This document shows, in pieces, positions 44,630-52,295 of a DNA stretch of 64,000 nucleotides. Each line of letters opens with the position of its first letter. Positions within the stretch are counted from its first letter, which is position 1. The position numbers and the translations under genes were made by a program. Under the pieces are notes generated by a model. It was not told the DNA's origin and did not search any database. It saw nothing but the letters and a program-made list of their open reading frames with translations. The stretch is from Sphingopyxis jiangsuensis. Its GTDB lineage: Bacteria; Pseudomonadota; Alphaproteobacteria; Sphingomonadales; Sphingomonadaceae. The stretch is taken from assembly GCF_016734905.1 (NCBI RefSeq), contig NZ_JAERPO010000001.1:930001-994000 (forward strand). The letters run 5' to 3'.

Positions 44630-46054
44630 TCAAAACGCCCTTGTGACCCCTATTTCCGTACGCACCTTGCGGTAATCGTAAATCTCGACTGTGCTGTGGT
44701 TTCGTTCATATGTTGCGCGCATGAACGGTGCAAATGTGCCGATGCGAAAGTTGCGAAATGTTGCGCCCAGGCTCGCGCGATAGAGCCGGTCTGATCGCGT
44801 TTCAGGAAACAACAGAAGACGTTCGTCGGCTCTAAGTCGACCATAGCTTGCCGCGGCAACCAATGTGACCGGTCCAGTCTCGCGGTAAACAAATAGTGCG
44901 ACTTGTCCGGCCCATGTGGAATATCCTGGATCGCGCAGTGCCTGCCGGTCCACTGAAAGTGTGACCCCTGCGCCTGCGCGGTTTGACAAGGCGCGTTCAT
45001 AGCTGAGCGAGGCTGAGTAGGTCCGTCCATCCTGCAAAGCGTTGAAGCGGTTGTCCACGAATGCCACAGCCGCTGCACTGCGCAACTGTGCCTTTCGTCC
45101 AAGCGGATGAAAGTAGTTCAGGCCAACAGTCGCAGCACTTGAATAAGCTTTCCCGCCAAACCAGCGCCATAGCCCACCTACCTCAAACGATATGCGATCT
45201 GCACCGCTTCGAATCTCCGGGCCAAGCGTAGGGGCCAACGCGATGTCGTTGAATTCCGCGTCGCGATAGAGATCGGCAAAGCCGGAGATTCGACCGAATA
45301 GATTGATCGAATTGTCGACGGGAAGCCGCGCATATACCTGTCCGCGCAAGGCCAGACCAAGGCCTGTGCGTTGCTTTGCCTCGTCATCGAGAACGAAGTC
45401 GCCAAGGACCGTCCCGAGGGTGTTCGACCGGGTTGCGCGGTTGATGTTACTGTCGGGCGCAAGGGCGATATCTAGGCTCGCACCGACCGGCTTTTGAGCA
45501 CGCAGCGCTGCCGAATAGCGATCGACAATGCGTGCCACGTCGGGTGGTAATCCTCCGGCTTGTGCCTCTCGAAGGGCCCGGCGTGCGCCTGCCTCATCGC
45601 CCAATTGGTCGAGGATATGGGCGAGTTCGAGCCGCACCCTTTGGGCCTGAGGCTGTTCGTCGAGAATGTTACGAAGCAGGACCGCAGCTTCGCCAAGGCG
45701 CCCTTGTTTCACAAACAGGTTTGCGAGACGGAAACTTGCCTCACTGCGTACCTCGACCGACGGGTCAGCAAAGAGCGCGCGATATGCAAGTTCAGCGGTA
45801 ACAGCATCACCCGCTTCCTGCGCTCGCGCGGCCAAAGCAAGAAGCTGCCCCGCATCCAGTTTGACGGCCTGATCATCTCGGTTGCCAGAGTCGGATGCAA
45901 CCGCTGGAGTGGAATGCGATAGGACTGCAGTGCCGCAAGTGATCGCAAAGAGAACAAAGGCCAACCTGTCACTGTCGCTCTTGACGCGACGTGAGGCACG
46001 TAAACCCTGCCTACCTCTGCGTTCCCGGTTCAGTTTTCTCGCTTCGCAATCCAT
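44630..46054 (-). CDS. Slam-type surface lipoprotein translocator (TPR plus DUF560 barrel)
   Basis: 474 residues: a signal-like hydrophobic stretch at about 31-53, TPR-type helices at about 65-170 (VEVRSEASFRLANLFVKQGR, RVRLELAHILDQLGDEAGAR), then a 14-strand-type outer-membrane barrel from about 195 (SLDIALAPDSNINRATRSNT) to the C-terminal phenylalanine. This TPR-plus-barrel layout and the APDSNINRA entry to the barrel are typical of Slam proteins, which move lipoproteins to the cell surface. The start overlaps the TbpB-like lipoprotein gene by 25 bases. No other Slam-like gene is in the window. Confidence 0.85.
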   Translation of the reverse strand: MDCEARKLNRERRGRQGLRASRRVKSDSDRLAFVLFAITCGTAVLSHSTPAVASDSGNRDDQAVKLDAGQLLALAARAQEAGDAVTAELAYRALFADPSVEVRSEASFRLANLFVKQGRLGEAAVLLRNILDEQPQAQRVRLELAHILDQLGDEAGARRALREAQAGGLPPDVARIVDRYSAALRAQKPVGASLDIALAPDSNINRATRSNTLGTVLGDFVLDDEAKQRTGLGLALRGQVYARLPVDNSINLFGRISGFADLYRDAEFNDIALAPTLGPEIRSGADRISFEVGGLWRWFGGKAYSSAATVGLNYFHPLGRKAQLRSAAAVAFVDNRFNALQDGRTYSASLSYERALSNRAGAGVTLSVDRQALRDPGYSTWAGQVALFVYRETGPVTLVAAASYGRLRADERLLLFPETRSDRLYRASLGATFRNFRIGTFAPFMRATYERNHSTVEIYDYRKVRTEIGVTRAF

Positions 46055-47004
46055 GCGCCGATGGCCTGATGAGGTTGACCATCGATCATCAGGGGCAAGG
46101 CCCAGGAACCGATGGCTTCCTGCGCCGATGGCCCGGTGAACAGGCCATTGAACTGGTTGAAGCCGGATTGGCTGGTGTCGAACCGGCCGGAAAAGGAGTT
46201 GGTACCTGACGCTAGGGCGATTGGCAGTGTCGTGTAGGTGCCGACAGGACGCGGGTTCATCCCATCCGGTACGTAAAGCTCAAGAGAGCCCGTCAGCAAG
46301 CTCCGGGCAAAATCGACATTCAATGTCGTGTAGCCGTCGATCCCGCCGAAATAATACCCGCCGTACAGACCGTTGAAATAGGTGATATCGACCTGCCCGG
46401 ATGTTACGCCGCGATAGGTCGCGGTTCCCGAAACCGGGATTGCGGATACGGGCGTAGGTGTGCCGAAGGCGAGGTATCCGATGCGCCCGGTGCTTGCATC
46501 AGTCCAATTCGCCAGTTCAGAATAGGTAAAGCCCAAATCCGTAGATCGGCGCGTTATGAAGGTCGCATGATTTTGCGGCGCGGATGCGGTCTGGAAGAAG
46601 TTGTTATCCGGCGTTGGATTGGCCAGTCCCTTGTAGTGGATCAGGCGATCGTATGTGGCGCCAGGAAGCTGCACTTCGTAATAGCCTGCCGCATTGTAGC
46701 GAATTTTCGACTGCTGAGAGGGGGCGAAGGATACGTCGGTCAGCTTGGCATCCTGCGCTACCGGCGTGTACCCATCGCCCGCACTCGTCGTGCTGACACC
46801 AACCGCTGCGTATTCTTGTGGCGTTGGATTGGCGAAGATTGTGACAGGTACGTTTGTCGGCGCAGGGGTGGGAGTTGGCGATGGCGTCGCGACCGGTGGA
46901 GGTGGTGCCGAGACGATGCCGCCTGAACCTCCACCGCCACAAGCGGACAGGGCCGTGGTCGTGACCGCTAGCGCGACTGCCTTGCTGACAAACAAGCGCT
47001 GCAT
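46030..47004 (-). CDS. TbpB-like surface lipoprotein (probable Slam cargo)
   Basis: 324 residues. A lipoprotein signal ends LSAC (Cys22), followed by a Gly/Pro/Thr-rich linker (residues 23-50). The C-terminal half has the TbpB-type beta-barrel pattern: GTATYRGVTSG, VDFARSLLTGSLEL, NSFSGRFDTSQSGFNQFNGLFTGPSAQEAIG and AIGAWIAKREN at the end. In transferrin, factor H or haemoglobin receptors this domain is displayed on the surface by Slam. Here it sits directly upstream of the Slam gene and near a TonB receptor. The ligand is unknown. Confidence 0.85.
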   Translation of the reverse strand: MQRLFVSKAVALAVTTTALSACGGGGSGGIVSAPPPPVATPSPTPTPAPTNVPVTIFANPTPQEYAAVGVSTTSAGDGYTPVAQDAKLTDVSFAPSQQSKIRYNAAGYYEVQLPGATYDRLIHYKGLANPTPDNNFFQTASAPQNHATFITRRSTDLGFTYSELANWTDASTGRIGYLAFGTPTPVSAIPVSGTATYRGVTSGQVDITYFNGLYGGYYFGGIDGYTTLNVDFARSLLTGSLELYVPDGMNPRPVGTYTTLPIALASGTNSFSGRFDTSQSGFNQFNGLFTGPSAQEAIGSWALPLMIDGQPHQAIGAWIAKREN

Positions 47005-47034
47005 TTCACCCTCCTTGATCTCGTATTGCTCTGG

Positions 47035-47718
47035 TCAAAATCCGAACCGAATGCCGACGTCGATGTTGGAACCCTTGTGTTCGCGGACGTGCCCGACGCC
47101 GGCTAGATCGCGAAAATGGACCTTGCCAGCGCTCAGCCAGCGGTACTGCGCCGTTAGCGCCACGCGCGCCGATAGCTGGTAGGCGACGCCCGCCATCGCT
47201 TGATATGCGAATTCACCCTTGTGATCGTTCATGATCAGGAATGGCGCTTCGTTCGGGAAAGGGGCGCGAGCGGCAAAGAAGCGGGCCTTGATGTCGGCGT
47301 ATCCGATACCTCCGCCGAGATAGGGGCGGAAATCGCCGCTTCCGAAATCGTAGTAGACATTGGCCATCGCTCGCCACGCCTTATGCCCACCTTCGGATGC
47401 GATATCGCCGGTTGGCGGTACGATTGCGGTGTAGTGCTTCGACTTGTTGTCGGTGTAGCCGCCCTCGATCTCGACCCGCGCATTGCCGATGCGTCGTCCT
47501 ATCGCCAATTGAGCGCCGTAACCCGTATCCATCCTGTTTTCCGTTTCGGCGTAGCCGGGCGGTACGGGGATTGGGCCGATGACGGTGTGGGAATCGTTGA
47601 GTAGTGAGGCGGTGCCGGACGCTGCGACGTACCAATCGCCTTCATCCGAGGCGTAGGCTGTCGTGGAATACATCCCGACGGCGAGTACAAGTGCGGCTGA
47701 TCGAATGCCTTTCTTCAT
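47035..47718 (-). CDS. Small outer-membrane beta-barrel protein
   Basis: 227 residues with a signal peptide (1-23, ending TAYAS) and an eight-strand OmpA/OmpW-like barrel pattern with alternating hydrophobic residues (AQLAIGRRIGNARVEIEGGY, then FRPYLGGGIGYADIKARFF) to a C-terminal phenylalanine. It has no periplasmic OmpA C-terminal domain. It lies 30 bases upstream of the TbpB-like gene on the same strand, so it is likely part of the Slam operon. Its role there is unknown. Confidence 0.8.
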   Translation of the reverse strand: MKKGIRSAALVLAVGMYSTTAYASDEGDWYVAASGTASLLNDSHTVIGPIPVPPGYAETENRMDTGYGAQLAIGRRIGNARVEIEGGYTDNKSKHYTAIVPPTGDIASEGGHKAWRAMANVYYDFGSGDFRPYLGGGIGYADIKARFFAARAPFPNEAPFLIMNDHKGEFAYQAMAGVAYQLSARVALTAQYRWLSAGKVHFRDLAGVGHVREHKGSNIDVGIRFGF

Positions 47719-47823
47719 GGTCTGGCTCCCTGTTGAATTTCGACGAAAGTATCGCGAATTCAGCGGGAAGCGTGAATGAAGGGATGCCGCTATTCTGCCG
47801 ATGGATTGCCGATGGTTCGGCGA

Positions 47824-49368
47824 TCAACCCAATTTGGCAGGATCAAGCGCACCGCGCACGAAGGGATCGGGCCAGATGCCTCGCCTGCGCCAGTAGGCGA
47901 CGTGTCCCAGCCGCTGGCATAGGTCTGGAAAGCGAGAGTCCTCCCGAAACGCGTCCGTGGCAGGGATGAACAGGAATTGCGTGCGCGCCCAGTCGGGTGC
48001 GGAATAGATGTCGTTGATCCCCGCCCCTCTCATTTGCTGGACCGCCGTGCCGCGCCCCTCGAACAGACCTTCAGCAACACGATAGGCAGCATCGAGCTCA
48101 CCCAGATATGAAAACAACATGATCGCATTGGCAGCAAGTCCAGGCGCAAGGGAAGCTGTCTGGGTGCATATCTCAACCGCAGACGCAATGGCTTGTGGTG
48201 TACGGCTCGCGATAGCTTCTAACCCGGCATGCCAGGACTCGATGCTTGGCGATTTGAGATCGCTAGGGCGAACGGCTTTGTCGTCAAGCAGGGCCAATGC
48301 CGCAGGCGCGCGGTTGGTACAGGCATAGATCAGCATTCGCGCATTCCAAACACTCGGGTCATGCGGCCATAGCTCAAGGGCACGATTGGCAACCTTGTCG
48401 GCATCGCCGACGTTGCCGAATATCCAGTATTTGAGTGCCCGGCGAGCTTGGTGCGATGGCTCGAACGGCTCGACCTTGATTACACGTTCGTTGGCTAGCA
48501 AAGAATCCTTGCAACGCCCCATGCCCTGATAGAACAGCGTAACGTGATCCAGAGCGACGGCGCTGTTCGGCGCATCGTTCAGTACGCCAAGCAAGGCATC
48601 TTCCCACTTCGTCCAGTCGTCCAGATCACGTTGCAGGTACGCGATTACGGTACGAGCGTTCGGCTCCCTGGGGTCGAGCGCGAGTGCACGTTGCGCAGCT
48701 TCGCGTTCCGCAACGGGATCGGGCAATACGACGGCCAGCCACCCCCAGGCGTCGGCTCTTTGCGGATCGAGAGCGATTGCTTGCCTGAAGACAACTTCGG
48801 CCTGTTTTTGGCCGTCGGGAATGCCCGACGAACGAAGCACGCGGCCACGTTCTATCAGTCTGTTGATCTCCACTTGCCGATTGCGGTAAATGAGCCCTGC
48901 GCTGCCACCTGCGACAAGAACGGTTGCGGCAATGCCACCCACAATCAGATTTCGTCGGCTTACGGTCTTCCCTGACGCTTGGGCTTTGCCGACAATTTGG
49001 CTCTGCCAATCCACACTGTTGATCCGATATCCGACCCGCGGTATTGTTTCGACTTCGAAATTAGCTCCCGTCGCCAGAAGGATTTTGCGCACTTCGGCCA
49101 CCGCGCGATTGATCGCATCGTCGCCGACGATCCGCCCCTCCCAGCAAATCTGCAAAAGGTCTTCCCGAGAGAGCACCGCGCCCTTCGCATCGGCCAGCGC
49201 GACGAGCACCTGAACGACTCTGGGTTCTCCGGTAGCCGCCCCCGATGGCCCTTCCGCTTGACGCAAGGAAGGCCGGATACTGATATTCCCGATTGGGAAA
49301 TCGTCGCGCTTAGCAAGCTGGATTGCCGCGCCGGAGTCAAGTGTTGCTGATTCGGATACTTCTTCCAC
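47824..49368 (-). CDS. Membrane-anchored ToxR/CadC-like regulator with periplasmic TPRs
   Basis: 514 residues. An OmpR/PhoB-type winged helix at about 28-118 (VVQVLVALADAKGAVLSRED, INRAVAEVRKILLATGANFE, TIPRVGYRI) is followed by one membrane segment at about 140-162 (NLIVGGIAATVLVAGGSAGLIY) and a long TPR-like periplasmic part. One-component regulators of this design sense signals outside the cytoplasm. It sits between the TonB receptor and the outer-membrane genes of the Slam cluster and presumably controls it. No phosphorylation domain is present. Confidence 0.85.
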   Translation of the reverse strand: MEEVSESATLDSGAAIQLAKRDDFPIGNISIRPSLRQAEGPSGAATGEPRVVQVLVALADAKGAVLSREDLLQICWEGRIVGDDAINRAVAEVRKILLATGANFEVETIPRVGYRINSVDWQSQIVGKAQASGKTVSRRNLIVGGIAATVLVAGGSAGLIYRNRQVEINRLIERGRVLRSSGIPDGQKQAEVVFRQAIALDPQRADAWGWLAVVLPDPVAEREAAQRALALDPREPNARTVIAYLQRDLDDWTKWEDALLGVLNDAPNSAVALDHVTLFYQGMGRCKDSLLANERVIKVEPFEPSHQARRALKYWIFGNVGDADKVANRALELWPHDPSVWNARMLIYACTNRAPAALALLDDKAVRPSDLKSPSIESWHAGLEAIASRTPQAIASAVEICTQTASLAPGLAANAIMLFSYLGELDAAYRVAEGLFEGRGTAVQQMRGAGINDIYSAPDWARTQFLFIPATDAFREDSRFPDLCQRLGHVAYWRRRGIWPDPFVRGALDPAKLG

Positions 49369-49419
49369 AAGCCTTGTTTAGGCGAATCCCTCGAATGGCG
49401 CGAGAGGGGCGAGTTGGGA

Positions 49420-51477
49420 TCAGAAACGCATCTCTAAGCCAAGGCCCCACTCGCGAGGGTCACCCGCCGTAGCGCTAGCCGGATCGGTGAACCGGTAAGT
49501 AAGATGAAACTCATCAAACAGGTTACGAACATAGCCGAACATCGTGATTCTCTGCCATGTCCACGAGGCCTTGGCATCGATTGTGGTGGACGCACTGACC
49601 CGCTGCGCAGCAGTTTCCAGATCGTCGCTGAAATAGCTGCTGTTGTGTCTCACCTGCGCCGAAAGCATAACAGATTCTAGCGGTGTCCACGTCGCTGACG
49701 CCGATCCGCTGAAATGCGGAGATCGCTGAAACTGTTTGCCAAGCGTCAAATCGGTGGGAGCAACGGTTCGTGTGATCCTGGTGTCGAGCAAGCCAACAGC
49801 CCCGCGCAGATGAAGCTTCGATGATGGTCGCCAGTCCAGCTCGACCTCTGCACCCTTGGACCATGCGCGAGGCGAATTATCTACCCGAGCAATCGTGGTG
49901 ACTTGGCCACCGGGCAGAACAACGGGGATGGCAGTTGAACGCTGGGTCTCGGTCATATCGTATCGAAACACATTGGCTGTGAGCACCAGCCTGCCGTCGG
50001 CAAGCCGAGCGCGCGCGAACAGCTCGTAATCCCACAAGTGTTCGGCAACGAAGGATTCAACCTGCGCGGTCGCCAGATTGAGGTTGACCCCGCCCGGATT
50101 GAATGCCCGCTGCGCCAGCACGCCGACCCGTAAATCTGGTGTGATATCCCATGCTACAGAAGCTTTCGGCAGCCATGCCGTGAAAGTTCGATCGTAATCC
50201 AGCGGCAATGTGATTGCATTCCCACTTAGCAACCCCTGCCGCACGTGTTTGTCATACTGGTAACGAAGGCCAAGCGTTAGGATTACATTCGAGCTTAGCG
50301 GGATTTCGCCTTCGCCGAAAAATCCCAGACTGTTCTGAGTATCTGAAAACGCACCGATCCCTTGCGCTCGCGGAAACGCAGCAAGGTTGATCGTCTGGTC
50401 CTGGGTTGCACGAGTATAGTTCATGCCGCCGGTCAGGTTCCAACCCTCGTCCGAATGCCAGGCTAAAACCGGCTCAACCGAATAGTCCTTGGCATTGATA
50501 TGCGCATCGCCGAATCCCGAAGGCGCGCGACGGTGCACATCGGCCTTGCCATAGCTGACCGTGGCCTTTGCCTCGAAACCGCCTGCTGGCTGGTAGGCAA
50601 ACCGCCCTGTCAGCGAATCCACCTTGACCGAGAACACGCCATAAGTCGCGTTCGGGTCGCGGCGGTCCTCGAATTTCAGGCCCACCGCTTCATTCTGCTT
50701 GATACCTTCGATTTGCGGCATCGACGAATGGCCATGCGAATAGGTGAGAACAAGGCGTGTATCCGGCAGGGCCGTAGGTTCAGCCAGAAACTTGACCCGG
50801 ATGAGTTCAGAGTCGTCACGGTTTGCGTCAATGTCAGGATCGATGCTGGTGATCTTGCTGGATGTGCGGCTGCGGCGAAGATCGCCGCTTAGCCGGATCG
50901 CCAACTGGTCATCGGCAAGGGGGGCGGAGATCACTGCCGCAGCTTGCCGGGTGGAATAGTCGCCTGCGATCAGGCGCGCATGGCCCTCCCATTCAAAGGT
51001 GGGGTCGTTGGTTTCGACAAAGATTGCGCCGCCGATTGAATTGCGTCCCTGCGTCGTGGTCTGGGGACTGCGAAAAACCTCTACCCGGTCGATATCCCAG
51101 ATTGAGGTCAGCCCGAAGGCCAGTTCGTAATATGTTGCTGACCGGCCATCGACACGGATGGTTGTGCGTGGCCGGGTGCCGGACAGAAACGCGGGGAGAT
51201 CACGCACAACCCCGGTCGAATCCTGCCCCCGGATGACCGGCCCCTCGCCACCCGATCCAAGCTGCACATTCGGCACTGATTGCAGGATTTGGTCGACCCT
51301 GTCCGGGACAGCCTGTTCATTTAATGTCTGGCTGTCTTCAACCGCAACACTTGAAGCGGTTTCCATTATGCTGCGCGGGACACGCTCGCCCGTCACGACA
51401 ATTTCAAGTCGTCCTTGGGACTCGGGTTGAGCAACTGGTTCGGTCAAGGACGAAGCCAGAATCAATGCGTCGATCAT
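49420..51477 (-). CDS. TonB-dependent receptor of the Slam cluster
   Basis: 685 residues: short leader, plug (EIVVTGERVPRSIMETASSV, then VEVFRSPQTTTQGRNSIGG) and a barrel ending in GLGLEMRF. The N-terminus MIDALILASSLTEPVAQ is weak as a signal peptide, and an in-frame stop three codons upstream forbids an earlier start. It precedes the regulator, barrel, lipoprotein and Slam genes on one strand. By analogy to TbpA/HpuB it may import what the surface lipoprotein captures; that pairing is inferred from proximity only. Confidence 0.9.
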   Translation of the reverse strand: MIDALILASSLTEPVAQPESQGRLEIVVTGERVPRSIMETASSVAVEDSQTLNEQAVPDRVDQILQSVPNVQLGSGGEGPVIRGQDSTGVVRDLPAFLSGTRPRTTIRVDGRSATYYELAFGLTSIWDIDRVEVFRSPQTTTQGRNSIGGAIFVETNDPTFEWEGHARLIAGDYSTRQAAAVISAPLADDQLAIRLSGDLRRSRTSSKITSIDPDIDANRDDSELIRVKFLAEPTALPDTRLVLTYSHGHSSMPQIEGIKQNEAVGLKFEDRRDPNATYGVFSVKVDSLTGRFAYQPAGGFEAKATVSYGKADVHRRAPSGFGDAHINAKDYSVEPVLAWHSDEGWNLTGGMNYTRATQDQTINLAAFPRAQGIGAFSDTQNSLGFFGEGEIPLSSNVILTLGLRYQYDKHVRQGLLSGNAITLPLDYDRTFTAWLPKASVAWDITPDLRVGVLAQRAFNPGGVNLNLATAQVESFVAEHLWDYELFARARLADGRLVLTANVFRYDMTETQRSTAIPVVLPGGQVTTIARVDNSPRAWSKGAEVELDWRPSSKLHLRGAVGLLDTRITRTVAPTDLTLGKQFQRSPHFSGSASATWTPLESVMLSAQVRHNSSYFSDDLETAAQRVSASTTIDAKASWTWQRITMFGYVRNLFDEFHLTYRFTDPASATAGDPREWGLGLEMRF

Positions 51478-51580
51478 CGACGGCTAGAATAGTGCTGTTT
51501 CTCACTCTCATCCAACAATTTGCAGACTTCGTGACCTGTTCTGCGTGGTTGCGCACCGAAAAGCCAGAATACCGCCCATT

Positions 51581-51910
51581 TCAGGCCACAGCATCAAGCC
51601 CGCTGCGCTGAATGATTGACAGCAACCGCAGAGCTGGTCCTCCCGGTTTCTTCGCGCCGCGTTCCCAGTCGGAGACAAGGTTCTTCGACACATTGAGATA
51701 GCGCGCGAACACCGGCTGCGAGACATGCTCCGCCTCGCGGATGGCCTTGATCTCGTCCGGCGAGAGTACCGGCGCGGGTGCAAGGCAGGCCTCATCAAAT
51801 TCGCGCATGGTGCGCTTGTCGATGCTGCCCGCCTCGTGAAGACCCTCCATCATCTCGTGGACCGCGGCCATCGCCTCGCTCTTGTAGATCTTTGCCTTAG
51901 CCTTACTCAT
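51581..51910 (-). CDS. HTH antitoxin of a RelE/HigB-type module
   Basis: 109 residues with an Xre-type helix-turn-helix at about 64-85 (SQPVFARYLNVSKNLVSDWE) and a short N-terminal helix. The start overlaps the end of the toxin gene by eight bases; toxin-first order with an HTH antitoxin is typical of HigBA modules. It would neutralise the toxin and bind the palindrome upstream of the toxin gene. Confidence 0.85.
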   Translation of the reverse strand: MSKAKAKIYKSEAMAAVHEMMEGLHEAGSIDKRTMREFDEACLAPAPVLSPDEIKAIREAEHVSQPVFARYLNVSKNLVSDWERGAKKPGGPALRLLSIIQRSGLDAVA

Positions 51911-52295
51911 CGTCTTTCACCTCGACCAATCGGCCTGCGTCAACTTCCATTTCGATCTGGTCATCGCCCAACTCCAGCATGATGCCGGCGGCCTTGCGAT
52001 AGACCTTCAGTTCCGCCGCACTCAGGTTTGCCTTGTCGCTCTTGGCGAAAGCAAACACGAATATGGCCCGCTCGCCCGAGCGGAAGATCAGGATCGAGCG
52101 ATAACCGCCCGATTTGCCTCCGCCCTGACGCGCGATGCGCTGCTTGATAAGGCCACTGCCAAGATCGGCATCGATCAGGCCGGTCTCGGCCCGATGCACA
52201 GCATCAGAAAGCGTGGCATCACCGATCTTTTCCTTGGCCGCGAACTTGGCGAACCAGCGGTTGGCGTAGATGCGGATGCGCGGGTTCTTAGTCAT
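51903..52295 (-). CDS. RelE/HigB-type mRNA interferase toxin
   Basis: 130 residues with the pattern of the RelE-family toxin subgroup found with HTH antitoxins: KNPRIRIYANRWFAKFA at the start, GSGLIKQRIARQGGGKSGGYR, and RAIFVFAFAKSDKANLSAAEL. It is expected to cut mRNA on the ribosome. The ATG at 52295 is chosen over an in-frame start seven codons earlier. Its 5' end overlaps the 3' end of the MFS gene by eight bases, an arrangement explained by insertion of the module into that gene. Confidence 0.83.
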   Translation of the reverse strand: MTKNPRIRIYANRWFAKFAAKEKIGDATLSDAVHRAETGLIDADLGSGLIKQRIARQGGGKSGGYRSILIFRSGERAIFVFAFAKSDKANLSAAELKVYRKAAGIMLELGDDQIEMEVDAGRLVEVKDDE

